Origin: Caulobacteraceae bacterium
GTDB taxonomy: Bacteria; Pseudomonadota; Alphaproteobacteria; Caulobacterales; Aquidulcibacteraceae
NCBI GenBank assembly: GCA_016703335.1
Contig: JADJCG010000003.1
Location: forward strand, 62,001 to 126,000
Direction: 5' to 3'
DNA length: 64,000 bases
Shown: in pieces, positions 18,582 to 30,972 of the stretch
Numbering within the stretch: position 1 is the first letter of the stretch
Layout of the letters: each line of letters begins with the position of its first letter
Made by a program: the position numbers and the translations under genes
Notes under the pieces: generated by a model
Databases searched by the model: none
What the model saw: only the letters and a program-made list of their open reading frames with translations
Told to the model about the DNA's origin: nothing

Positions 18582-18673
18582 GAAGAACCCCAAAACGCCG
18601 TGTTTACGGTCGCCTGCAGGTTTCGGATTACCCTGCTGCAACCGGCTTGTCAGCGGGTCTCTGCACCCGGCGG

Positions 18674-21128
18674 TCAGCCTTCTGGGCCGAAATCCAGCGA
18701 ACGGTCCTCGGTGTCGGGCGGCGCCGAGGGGGGCGTGCCGATCACCGCGCCGATCGGAGCGCCGACGACGGTCAATTCCGGGGATTCCGGATCGGAGACG
18801 CCGACGTCGTAGTCTTCTTCGCGCGGGAGCTGGAGTTCGCGAACAGGCGTGTTGCGCAGGGCCGTCGGCATGAAGCGGGCCCAGATCTCAGTCGGCAGGG
18901 AGCCGCCGGTGACGCGGCCGGTTTCGGTGAAGTTGTCGTTGCCGACCCAAACGCCGGCGACCATGCCAGGGACAAAGCCGATGAACCAGGCATCGCGGTA
19001 GTCGTTGCCGGTGCCGGTTTTACCGCCGACTTGGCGGCCGTTGATGCGTGCGATGGTGCCAGTGCCGGCGTCGACCACACGGCGCATCATGTAGTTCATG
19101 TAGCGCATCGGGCGCTCTTCGATGACGCGCTGGCGGTTCTCTTGACGGAACGCCCACACGGTCTCGTTGCTGCTGGCGCGGCGAATGCGGCTGATGCCGT
19201 GCGCTTCGAGATTGTAACCCTCGGACGCCATCGCGCCGTACGCCTGCGTCATCTCAAGCAGCGTGATCTCCTGCGCTCCGAGCGCCAGCGAATGGTAGTT
19301 GAACAGCGGTGAGGTGACGCCGAGGCGGCGCGCGACATCAATCACATTCTGGCCGCCGACTTCGTTCGCCACGCGGATCGCGACCATGTTGTACGAGAGC
19401 GCGAACGCACGCGTGAGTTCGGTCGGGCCGTGGAATTCGTTGGTGTAGTTGCCCGGGGTCCATGACGGTTGGCCGGGAATATTGATGGTGATCGGTGTGT
19501 CTTCGCGCACGCTCCACGGCGTCAGGCCGTTTTCCATCGCAGCGAGATAGATGAAGTATTTGAACGAAGAGCCCGGTTGGCGACGCGCCTGGGTGGCGCG
19601 GTTGAACTGGCTCTGATCGTAATCGCGGCCGCCGACGAGGGCGCGCACGCCGCCTTCGTCATCCATGGCAATGAGCGCGCCTTGGCTGACGCGACGTGCT
19701 TCGCCTTGATCACCCAACACGGCGTTGAGGGCTTCATCGCCCGCGCGCTGCGCGGCGATGTCGATCGTGGTCTCGACCACGAAGTCATCGCGCTGCTGGC
19801 CGATGATGTCGTTCAACATCGGGTCGATCCAGTCGCGATAGTAAGAGAGCACGCCCGCCGGATTGCGGCGGCTGATCACAAGTTCGTCCTGCAGCGCCGC
19901 TTCGCGTTCGGCGGCGCTGATATAGCCCATGTTCACCATCTCGTTGAGAACGGTGGTGGCGCGATCGCGTGCGGCTTCGATATCCTGACGGGCTGGATTG
20001 AGGCGCGAGGGCGCTTTCACCAGGCCGGCGATCATCGCCGCTTGCAGCAACGTGAGTTCACGCGCGGGGCGATCAAAATAGCGCTCTGACGCCGCTTCGA
20101 TGCCATAAGCGCCGGCACCGAAGTAAACGCGCGAGAGATAGAGCGCGAGAATTTCGTCTTTGGTGAAACGGCCTTCCAGCCAAATCGCCATGGCGATTTC
20201 CTGGAATTTCCGGCGCCACGTGCGGTCATTGGTGAGGAAGAGGTTCTTCGCCAGTTGCTGCGTGAGCGTCGAGCCGCCTTGAACAACGCGGCCAGCGCGC
20301 AAGTTTTCTGCGCCCGCGCGCAGCATGCCGCCGACATCAACGCCGAAGTGCTCATAGAAGCGACGATCTTCGATCGCGACGAAGGCTTGCGCCACGTAGG
20401 GCGGCAGTGAAGCGAGATCCACAGGCGGTGCGTTCTGCGCGCCTTCGCGCAAGATCACGTGGCCGTTGCGATCGAGGAAGGTGATCGACTGGCCGCCGCG
20501 CGCTTCCCAGAGATCGTCCGTCGACGGCAGATCCCAAGTGATCATCACGAAGAAAGCGACGATCAGGGCGACGACGCCGGCCGCAGCCCAGCCACTCCAG
20601 ACGGCAGCTTCGCGCACGTTGCGCGGGTGTTTGATGCCGCGAATGCGGCGCCACATTTCGCCGCTGAACGCACGCGCGCCGCCGGCGAATGCAACCCATT
20701 TCGGTTCGATGACGCGCCACGCATCGCGCGCGGTGCCTGTAATGCGTTGCTCGATGCGGCCGAGCAGGGACGCTGGCGGTTCTTCTTGCGCTTCCTCAGG
20801 ATCACCCGCGGCGCGGAAGTATTGCGGCGGCAGATCACCTTTCGGGCTTGGAGGCGGCGGCAGTTCAGGCGCGATTCCTCCTCTTGGACCGAGCGGCGGC
20901 GGAGATTGGCAAATCGTCGGGAATAGGCGGAAGCGATTCTGGAGGCGGTGGCGCGGGCGTCTCGTCCGCAGCCGCTGTTTCCTCAAACAATTCCTCGCGG
21001 TGGGGATCGTCGATAGGCGCGGGTTCGCTGGCCGTCGCCTCTACAGGCCTAGCCGCGTTTTCGCCCTCGCTGGGCGGACTTACCGGAAGATCGTCTTCCG
21101 GCCGGTCTGGATCGTTCTCGTCAGCCAC
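18674..21128 (-). CDS. class A penicillin-binding protein (PBP1-type), N-terminal frameshift
   Basis: About 815 residues. The acidic Pro-rich cytoplasmic N-terminus (MADENDPDRPEDDLPVS) changes frame near 20880-20920, then a membrane helix (AAGVVALIVAFFVMITW). The glycosyltransferase domain shows the catalytic Glu in AIEDRRFYEHFGVD and GGSTLTQQLAKNLFL. The transpeptidase has SSFK (QPGSSFKYFIYL), SYN (ALSYNMVAI) and KTGTG. It polymerises and crosslinks peptidoglycan at the inner membrane. A Pro/Asp tail follows the transpeptidase. Essential or near-essential function argues that the frameshift is a sequencing fault. Confidence 0.9.
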
Positions 21129-21384
21129 CCCGGCTCACCCTCCGCGCTCGCTGGTAGCGCGATTCGACCGCGGCGCCGCCGAGGGGCGGCAGAGCGCGGT
21201 CCGCAGACGTGAAACGCGTATTGGTCGGGAAAAGGTTCCCTGGCCACTTTCCGGCCCAATTCTGGGCTTCCGCGCGACAACACGCAACGGTCTGAGGCGG
21301 TGGCTTTTTCTTGCTCCTGGGGAGGACGCCTCCATATTTTGCTGAAACAGAGCGCGCGGGATCCCCGTGCGCTAAGGAGGTTTC

Positions 21385-22128
21385 ATGAGCGATTACCACG
21401 CCCAGGGACGATCGGTCCCGATCGGGCCAGACGGACATGGCGGTCGATGCCGGCCTGCGGCCTTTCATGCTCGGAATTTACAAGAAAATGGCATTGGGCC
21501 TGGCGCTGACGGCGGCGCTTGGCTTACGTCATCGGGACGACGCCGGCGGCGATGCCCAATTCGATCTTCTCGGCCCGCAAGTCTACATCGTCATGTACGG
21601 TCCGCTGGCGATGCTGCTTGGCTTCAAGCTTCTTCATGCGCAATCCGTCCCCGACGGCCGCCAACCTCGTCTACTGGAGCGTGGTAACGCTGATCGGTGG
21701 TCGTCTGGGTGCGCTCGGCCAACTCGTTTACGCGCGACATCGGCGATGGCATGTTGCTCATGGCCAAGGCGTTTCTGACGACGGCCGCGGCGTTCGGCGG
21801 CCTGAGCCTTTGGGGCTACACGACGAAGCGCGATCTGACCGGTTTCGGCACCTTCCTAATCATGGGTGTCATCGGTTTGGTGATCGCGTCGATCGTGAAC
21901 ATGTTCCTGCAAAGCAGCATGATGAGCTTCGTGATCTCGGTCATCGGCGTGCTGGTGTTCGCGGGCCTGGTGGCGTTCGACACGCAACGCTTGAAGAACA
22001 TGTACTATCAACTGGGCGGCAACGAGCGAGCGATGTCGGTTGCGACGACGTTCGGCGCGCTTAGCCTCTACATTAACTTCATCAACCTCTTCCAATTCAT
22101 CCTTAGCCTGATGTCGCCGCGTAACTAA
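21385..22128 (+). CDS. Bax inhibitor-1/YccA family membrane protein, several frameshifts
   Basis: A consensus RBS (AAGGAGG, 21374-21380) precedes ATG 21385 (MSDYHAQGRS). Joining frames gives VDAGLRPFMLGIYKKMALGL, then PTAANLVYWSVVTLIGG, then the long intact C-terminal part with six or seven helices: DIGDGMLLMAKAFLTTAAAF, LSLWGYTTKRDL, AFDTQRLKNMYYQL and LSLYINFINLFQFILSLM. These are the signatures of BI-1-like proteins, which are proposed stress or calcium-leak proteins. At least three indels lie between 21420 and 21720. A terminator follows the stop. Confidence 0.85.
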
Positions 22129-22156
22129 GGGCGTCGCGTCACGGATGGACTTTGAA

Positions 22157-22190
22157 CGCCCCGGCCTCACAGCCGGGGCGTTTTGTTTTA
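22157..22190 (+). terminator. rho-independent terminator after the Bax inhibitor gene
   Basis: A perfect nine-pair stem (CGCCCCGGC at 22157-22165 with GCCGGGGCG at 22172-22180) has a six-base loop followed by TTTTGTTTT. It lies 28 bases after the stop and abuts the convergent DUF2794 stop. Confidence 0.85.
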
Positions 22191-22505
22191 GTCGCCGACA
22201 ACGCGCATGCGCTTGGGCTCGAGAACAGCGAGGACGCGCTCCAATTCGTGGCCGCGGCGCAAAATCCGCCCATCGACTGCACGCACGCTGTAAGCGCCGT
22301 TCTTGCGCGCTTCGTCTGGACGCTTCTCGATTTGATAAAGTGGCGCTTCGCTTGTTCTTCGGTAGACACTGAACAATGCGCGATCGGGGAGGGCGTCGAG
22401 CGCGTAGTCGCGCCATTCGCCAGCGGCGACCATCTTGCCATAGAAGCGGAACAAGCGATCTAATTCCGGACGCTCGAAGAAAATTGTGCGCCCGCTCATG
22501 CACAT
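22188..22505 (-). CDS. DUF2794 domain-containing protein
   Basis: 105 residues matching the alphaproteobacteria-specific DUF2794 family: TIFFERPELDRLFRFYGKMV, GEWRDYALDALPDRALFSVY, YQIEKRPDE and GRILRRGHELERVLAVLEPK. It is small and soluble, with no known activity. MCMSGR is the leader; the ATG at 22499 (MSGRTIFF) is an alternative start. The frame is intact. It is convergent with the Bax inhibitor gene. Confidence 0.88.
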   Translation of the reverse strand: MCMSGRTIFFERPELDRLFRFYGKMVAAGEWRDYALDALPDRALFSVYRRTSEAPLYQIEKRPDEARKNGAYSVRAVDGRILRRGHELERVLAVLEPKRMRVVGD

Positions 22506-22633
22506 GACCTCATGTTATTCACAACGCTTGGTTTTCAGGGACGTACTGGGCTTGCAATCTAAAAACTCTGCCACGTCCGCATTTGGACAGATTTTGTGCT
22601 TGCCCTCGCCGCATTGGAGCGCGACTTTAGCAT

Positions 22634-22715
22634 TGTGGTCGGTCGGAGAAAGGCTCGTACTCCGGTATCCATCAGCCCCCCCAGCCCCCCGGGGTGCGCG
22701 CTTCGACCGACCACA
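22634..22715 (+). ncRNA. candidate structured RNA closed by a 12-bp perfect stem
   Basis: TGTGGTCGGTCG (22634-22645) is exactly complementary to CGACCGACCACA (22704-22715). The helix extends by three more pairs, one of them G-U, inward to 22648/22701. It encloses about 52 bases with two CCCCCC runs. Fifteen bases later there is a terminator-like hairpin. The element sits in a 515-base gap between divergent genes. I could not match it to tmRNA, SRP RNA, RNase P or 6S RNA. The flanks (22506-22633 and 22754-23020) show no convincing gene. A short minus-strand Cys-containing frame (22515 up to about 22650) crosses it and is not credible enough to call. Confidence 0.45.
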
Positions 22716-22729
22716 CAGTTTCTTACAAG

Positions 22730-22753
22730 GCCCGCGATCATCGCGGGCTTTGT
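22730..22753 (+). terminator. terminator-like hairpin after the RNA candidate
   Basis: GCCCGCGAT pairs with ATCGCGGGC across a one-base centre (about eight usable pairs with a three-base loop), followed by TTTGTT. It is better oriented for the plus strand than the minus strand. Confidence 0.6.
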
Positions 22754-23020
22754 TGCATCTGGGGTCTAGAAAAGCCTTTAAAATAGCGGCGCGCGGCGTT
22801 GTACAGCGCCTTGTGCGCGATGCTGAAGGCATGTTCGAACCGTCGGAAAGTCACTCGTCGCGTGGGCGGGGCAACTCGTCCTTCGAGGTTTAACTTAAGC
22901 GAAAGAACCGCGCGGAATCGCCTCGGGTGATTCGTCCGCTCTGTGGATAAGAAGCAGTGGTCTTTTGACCAAATCGCCCCTAAGAGCGGCGCTCAAATTT
23001 CGGACAGGGATCCAATCCAC

Positions 23021-23743
23021 ATGCTGCTGCAGGTCGATGGTCTGCGCAAAACCTTTGGCCGCCGCGTTGCTGTGGATGGCATTGGCTTTGCGCTCGACGT
23101 CGGGGAAATCGTCGGCTTCCTTGGCCCGAACGGGGCCGGCAAGACGACCACAATGCGGATGATCGCGGGTTATCTTGAGCCCGACGAAGGCGTCGCGAAG
23201 ATATTCAACATCGACGTTGCGCAGGATCGCCGCCGTGCGCAGGAGCGCGTGGGATATCTTCCGGAAGGCGCGCCGCTCTACGGCGAGATGACGCCGTGGA
23301 GCTTCTTGCGCTTTGTGGCCGAGACGCGCGGCATGAGCCGCGAAGCCGCGCGCCACGCTGTGCGCCGCGCGGCGCAGGACGCGCGCCTGGGCGATTCTAT
23401 CGATCGCCCGATCGACACGCTTTCCAAAGGCTATCGCCGCCGTGTGGGCTTTGCAGCGGCGCTATTGCACGATCCGATGCTACTGATCCTGGACGAACCT
23501 ACGGACGGGCTTGATCCGAACCAACGCCACGCCGTGCGCGATCTGATCAAGCGCCTGGGCGAAGAGCGGGGGCTCATTATTTCGACGCACAGCTTGGAAG
23601 AGGTCGAAGCGGTCTGCACGCGCGCGATCATCATCGATCAGGGGCGCATCGTGGCCGACAAGTCGCCGGACGCGCTCAAGGAAGAGCACGGCAGCCTTGA
23701 ACGCGCGTTCGCGGCGCTGACGCGCGGGGAGGAGCGCGTATGA
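23021..23743 (+). CDS. ABC transporter ATP-binding protein, GldA-like
   Basis: About 240 residues from ATG 23021 (MLLQVDGLRKTFG). Walker A is GPNGAGKTTTM, the signature is DTLSKGYRRRVGFA and Walker B is LLILDEPTDGLDPNQ. The switch His is in IISTHSLEEVE. Sequence and neighbours match the GldA subunit of Gld-type ABC-2 exporters. The stop overlaps the permease start (ATGA), showing translational coupling. Outside Bacteroidetes these modules are not tied to gliding, and the cargo is unknown. Confidence 0.88.
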   Translation: MLLQVDGLRKTFGRRVAVDGIGFALDVGEIVGFLGPNGAGKTTTMRMIAGYLEPDEGVAKIFNIDVAQDRRRAQERVGYLPEGAPLYGEMTPWSFLRFVAETRGMSREAARHAVRRAAQDARLGDSIDRPIDTLSKGYRRRVGFAAALLHDPMLLILDEPTDGLDPNQRHAVRDLIKRLGEERGLIISTHSLEEVEAVCTRAIIIDQGRIVADKSPDALKEEHGSLERAFAALTRGEERV

Positions 23744-24254
23744 AGAAGCGCCCCGGCCTCCATCGAATTGCTGATGACGCTGCCCGCGCCCACCTGGTCG
23801 CTGGTGCTCGGCAAGTTCTTGGCGGCTTGGACCGTGGCGGCCGCGGCGCTGCTGCTGACGCTGCCGCTCTGGGCGACGGTCAACATCCTTGGCTCACCCG
23901 ATAACGCGGCGATCTTCACCGCTTATCTCGCGAGCTTCCTTATGGCTGGCGCTTACATCGCCATCGGCTCGGTGATGTCAGCGCTGACGCAGGCGCAGAT
24001 CGTGGCGTTCGTGCTGGCGGTGCTGGTGTCGTTCCTGCTGACCGCGCTCGGCTTGCCGCTGGTGCTCGACTTCTTCTCCGGGATTTGTCAGCGGCGGCGT
24101 GGCCGAAGGCATCGCGCGCTTCTCGATCCTGCACCATTTCGACGCCGCTCAGCGCGGCGTCGTGGAGTTCCGCTCGGTGTTCTACTTCGTATCGCTGATC
24201 GCGCTCTGTTTGGGCTTCACCGCGCTCGCGGTGGACGCGCGGCGGGGAGGCTGA
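23740..24254 (+). CDS. ABC-2 permease, GldF-like, with probable internal deletion
   Basis: ATG 23740 overlaps the upstream stop, but only MKK can be read before the frame changes directly into ASIELLMTLPAPTWSLVLGKFLAAW, a segment normally about 80 residues into GldF-like permeases. The usual first helix and RLWAEER-type loop are absent. The rest continues as four or five helices (AAAALLLTLPLWATVNIL, FLMAGAYIAIGSVMSAL, VAFVLAVLVSFLLTALGL). After a frame break near 24085 comes GVAEGIARFSILHHFDAAQRG and a stop at 24252-24254. About 75-80 codons seem lost near 23750, besides one indel. Confidence 0.75.
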
Positions 24255-24257
24255 GCC

Positions 24258-26214
24258 ATGAGCGCACGCCGTTACGCTCTCTTTGCCGCCCTGGCGCTGC
24301 TCATAGCGTTTATCGCGTCGAACGTGATCGCCAATTCCTGGTTTCGCTCCTGGCGCTTGGACCTGACCGAGAACCATCTCTACTCGATCAGCTCCGGCAC
24401 CCAGCAAACGCTGAACGAACTCACCGAGCCGGTGCAGCTGACGCTCTATTACTCGCGCAACGCCGCGCAGCCAGCGCCGCAGCTGCAGGCCTACGCCTCG
24501 CGCGTACGCGAAATGCTGCAAACCTTCCAAGCGCGCTCGCACGGGCGCGTGCGCTTCACGGAAGTGAACGTCGAACCATTCACCGAGGCCGAAGATCAGG
24601 CGTCGGAAGCGGGCATCCAAGCGGTGCGGCCGTACGAAGGCGCGGACCCAATCTATTTCGGCCTCGTCGGCGCCAACGCCATCGATGACACGCGCGTTAT
24701 TCCGCTGTTCGATCCGCAACGGGAGTCGTTCCTCGAATACGAACTGACGCGGCTGATCTACGAGCTGGAAAATCCGGATCGCACGCATGTCGCGCTGATC
24801 ACGTCATTGCCGATTGACCCGGCTGCCGCGGCCGATCCGACATTCCAGGCCGGTAGCCAATCGGTGTTCGCGTCCGAGATGGGCCGCGTGCTCGACGTGA
24901 CGAAGCTTGCGCCGAATTTTACGGAGATTCCGGCGAACACGGATGTGCTGGCGATCATCCATCCGGGTGCGCTAACGGCGACGCAGCTTTACGCGATCGA
25001 TCAATTCGTTCTTCGCCGTGGCCGCGCGTTCGTGGCGCTCGATCCTGCTTCGATGCAAGCGGCTATGAGCGCGTCGAGCTACGATCCGTTCAGCCCGTCG
25101 TTGCCGGCGCCTCAACGGCCTCGACGTTCGAGCCTTGCTCTGGCGCGTGGGGCGTCGCGATGGCGCCGACCGTTGTGCTCGATCAGGAAGGCGCGCTGCC
25201 GGTGTCCGTGCAGGATCCAACAGACCGGTCAGACTGGCCAGGCGCCGCAACCGCTCTTCTTCCAGGTCCCGGCCGAGACGTCTCGATCGCGAAGACCTGA
25301 TGACGGCTTGGCTGCGTCGCGGCATCAATTTCGGTCTCTCAGGCGGCATCACGCGCCGTCGCGAAATCGAGGGCGTCACGTTCCAACCGCTCATCCGCAC
25401 GAGCGGTCATACGATGCGGCTTCCGGCCGAGCAGGCGCTGATGCGTCCGTCGCCGATGGACATCTACAATATGTGGCCGGCGAGCGGCGGTCGCGTTGAG
25501 AACATTGCTGTTCGCGTCTCTGGCAATCTGACGACTGCGTTTCCAAATGGCGCGCCGCCAGTGGACGCTGCAGCGACCCCTGAGACGCCTGCTGGTGAAC
25601 AACCGGCAGCGCCGGCGCCCGCGCCAACCGAACAAGCCGCGGCGCTGCGGACCTCAACGACGCCCGCGCAAATCGTGATTGTCGCGGACACCGACTTCCT
25701 GGCCGACGATTTCTACGTCGATCCGCAAAGCGGTGGGACGGCGGCTGACAACGCTTCGTTCGCTCTCAATGCGATCGATGTGCTGGGCGGTTCAGACGCG
25801 CTCGTGTCGCTGCGCTCACGCGCGCCGTCCGAGCGAGCGATGAAGTTGCTGACCGATATGGAGCGCGATGCCCAACGGCGCATCGAAAGCCGTCAACGTG
25901 AGCTTGAGGCCGATCTTCAAGAAACGCGGACGCGTCTCGACGAATTGCAAGCGCGGGGCCGTGGGTCAGGCTTCTTTGCCGGCGACCTTGGCGCAGAGCT
26001 GACGCCGGAAGAGCAGGCGGAAGTCGATCGCTATCAGGCGCGTGAAGGCGAGATCCGCACTGAGTTGCGTGGCCTCGTGCGCGACCTGCGCGGCGACATC
26101 GATCGCCTGCAGGCGCTCGTGATCTTCATCAACGTTTGGCTGGCGCCGCTGCTCATTGCGGTGGCGGGGCTGTTTTTGTTCTGGCGCCGTCGGCGTGGGG
26201 GTGCGGCGCGATGA
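24258..26214 (+). CDS. GldG-like ABC auxiliary protein, frameshifted
   Basis: About 650 residues: an N-terminal membrane helix (LFAALALLIAFIASNVIANSW), then LDLTENHLYSISSGTQQTLNEL, the family opening of GldG-like proteins, a periplasmic domain (PVQLTLYYSRN to FVALDP), a Pro/Ala linker, a coiled coil (ERDAQRRIESRQRELEADLQ) and a final helix with an Arg-rich tail. Frame breaks lie between 25115 and 25275, where the middle reads in shadow frames. It begins three bases after the permease, and its stop overlaps the next start. It is probably the periplasmic partner of the exporter. Confidence 0.82.
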
Positions 26215-27217
26215 GTTCGGGTTTAGCTGAACGCCGCAGGGCGCGTTCGCTCACGCTGTTTTTGATCGCAGGCGCGCTGGTCGCGACGGCAGCGGTCACG
26301 ATCGGGATCGAAGCGCGGAGTACGAGCCCATCGACCGTGCAGGGGCCGGTATTGCCGAACCTCGAAGAGTCGATCGGCCGAGCGCAGCGCATTACGGTAA
26401 CAAGCGCCGAGGCGACCTATCGTATCGAGCGCACCGAGCGCGGTTGGGCGCTGCGCGATCGCGACGACTATCCAGTTCGTCAGCGCGCTTGGCGCAACTG
26501 ACAGAAGGCCTGGAAGCGCTGCGCTATGTGCGGCGGATGTCGAACGATGCGTCGAAGCACGAACGGCTTGGCGTCACCGATCCGCGTCAGAACGGACGCG
26601 GTATCCTTCTCCAGATCGAAGACAGCAACGGCGCGCCGTTCGTGAACCTCATTCTGGGCGTCGAGACGGGCGGCACCTATGTTCGCGCGCCGGACGAAGA
26701 TCAGACTTGGGCCGTTCAAGGCGATCTGCCGCCGCTGCGCGATCCTGCGGCGTGGCTTGAACTGCGGCCGATGACTTTGGCCGCCGATCGTTTGGCGCGC
26801 GTCGAGATCATGCCCGCCGAAGGCCGCACGTATATTTTGGCGCGAGATGCTGCGGATCAGCCTTGGCGCATCGCATCGCCGGCGCTGGCGTCGCTGGCGC
26901 AATCGACCGTGACCGCGACCGCCGAGCACCTTACGCAGCTTGCGCCGGTTGATGTGCGCACGGCGCCGGCGATCCAGGCGCGCCGCGCGCCCGGCGTGCG
27001 CGCGCAGACCTTCGACGGCATCATCATCGACGCGGAAATCATCCCGAGCGACAATCGCCTGTGGGTGAAGATGGTCGCGCGCGCGGATGCGCCAGAGCAA
27101 GAGAGCGCCGCGGTGGCGCTCAACACGCCGGCGTCGGATTGGGCCTATGCGCTGAGTGATCAGGAAGCAGAGGCGCTCGCGCCGGCGCTGAGCCGGCTTA
27201 TCCCTGGCGCTGAGTAA
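26211..27217 (+). CDS. DUF4340 domain-containing protein, frameshifted
   Basis: ATG 26211 overlaps the GldG-like stop. One membrane helix (LTLFLIAGALVATAAVTIG) is followed by a DUF4340 periplasmic domain: YRIERTERGWALRDRDDYPV, then, after a break near 26480, LAQLTEGLEALRYVRRMSND, RLGVTDP and VNLILGV. DUF4340 proteins usually form the last gene of Gld-like ABC operons, as here. The 3' end overlaps the convergent DUF1223 gene by 20 bases. Role unknown beyond membership of the module. Confidence 0.82.
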
Positions 27218-27962
27218 TCAGTAACGCGGGGCGATGTGTGTAGGACGCGGCTAGGATGCGCCCGCCGTTCGGTTCTTGCACGATCACCGCGCATTCCGGC
27301 TGACAACGTGGGCGCTCATGCCAGACGCCCGCGCCGTTCCATGCGCCAACGCGTTCGATCCAATTCACCAGGTTGTAGTGTGGGATGGAGCGGTTGCGGT
27401 TGACGCCGCCGGTGATGACGACCGTCACCGGGCCTGGATCATACGCCAACATCCAGATCTCGGCGTTCGAGCCTGCAGGGCCAGCGCCGATGGTGGCGCG
27501 TGCGCGTCCGTTGCGAAACAGTGTCAGTGAAACGTCGGGTGCGGTCGATGGCCAGCCTGCACGCTGCTGGTCGTCGTAGATCGCGCGTGCCTCGTCCCAG
27601 TCAGACGCGCTGATGGTGCGTGCGCCGTTGACGACGAGTTGCGGCGTGAAGCGGCCGCGCACACGCAGCGTTTGCGAGTACGCGCGTTGGCGCTCGGCGA
27701 ACTCGGGCTGCGCGAAGGTGTCTTGCCAGCCGAGATAGTCCCAGATGCCGACCGGGAAGGTCAGCGCCAGCACGTCGTCTTCGCGTGAGAAGATGCCCAA
27801 TAGCCGGTTTGCCCGCGGGCACTGAGTGCAGCCCTGGCTGGTGTAAAGCTCCACCACCATCGCGGCGCGGCGGCCCTGAGTTTGGGCGAGCGCAGGGGTT
27901 GCTAACGCCACAATGGCGACAGCCAGAGCGGCGAGGAACCGGACGATCATGCGCATGACCAT
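27198..27962 (-). CDS. DUF1223 thioredoxin-like secreted protein
   Basis: 254 residues with a signal peptide (FLAALAVAIVALATPALA) and the DUF1223 core: VVELYTSQGCTQCPRANRLL with a CxxC-like CTQC, LTFPVGIWDYLGWQDTFAQP, ERQRAYSQTL and YTPQ-type FTPQLVVNG. The fold is thioredoxin-related; the reaction is unknown. The gene lies just downstream of aconitase on the same strand (55-base gap), a common alphaproteobacterial pairing. The frame is intact. Confidence 0.87.
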   Translation of the reverse strand: MVMRMIVRFLAALAVAIVALATPALAQTQGRRAAMVVELYTSQGCTQCPRANRLLGIFSREDDVLALTFPVGIWDYLGWQDTFAQPEFAERQRAYSQTLRVRGRFTPQLVVNGARTISASDWDEARAIYDDQQRAGWPSTAPDVSLTLFRNGRARATIGAGPAGSNAEIWMLAYDPGPVTVVITGGVNRNRSIPHYNLVNWIERVGAWNGAGVWHERPRCQPECAVIVQEPNGGRILAASYTHRPALLITQRQG

Positions 27963-28016
27963 GCAGGCCCCGCCGCCCCGGTTCGAATCAAACCGTTGTG
28001 ACGGGGCCGGTTAAGG

Positions 28017-30710
<2,694 letters not shown>

Positions 30711-30891
30711 GTTTGTGCATCCGGCTTGGTAGAGCTTCAGAGATGCAAACGCGTTGGGGAGCGCCCCAAATCCGGAATCAAACCGGTCGCGCGGCAAGGC
30801 TTATGTAGCGCCGATTTGCGAAGGCGCAATTAATGGCTGTGCGTGTTTACAGCGATGTTTGCGAATGGCTCGCAACTGTTCGAGCGTCGCG

Positions 30892-30964
30892 CTTCGACAG
30901 GCTCAGTGTGACGCTGCGATGGAGTGCTGGTTGCACTCGTGGCGTCAGCCTGAGCCTGTCGAAG
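30892..30964. repeat. inverted REP-like interspersed repeat
   Basis: CTTCGACAGGCTCAGTGTGAC (30892-30912, shown as a 19-of-21 match) is mirrored by GTCAGCCTGAGCCTGTCGAAG-type sequence at 30944-30964, separated by 31 bases. The CTTCGACAGGCTCAG core is a widespread interspersed repeat in soil and freshwater alphaproteobacteria. It fills the gap between the DUF4349 stop and the acnA promoter side. Confidence 0.7.
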
Positions 30965-30972
30965 GCGGAACG

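Noticed and set aside
22515..22832. A minus-strand Cys-containing frame through the RNA candidate
   Set aside because: The C-terminal part looks almost protein-like, but the upstream half crosses the long hairpin and terminator and lacks a sensible start; not enough to call a gene.
27979..28016. GGTTCGAATC, resembling a tRNA T-arm
   Set aside because: No cloverleaf, acceptor stem or anticodon arm can be built around it; it lies between two protein genes with little room.
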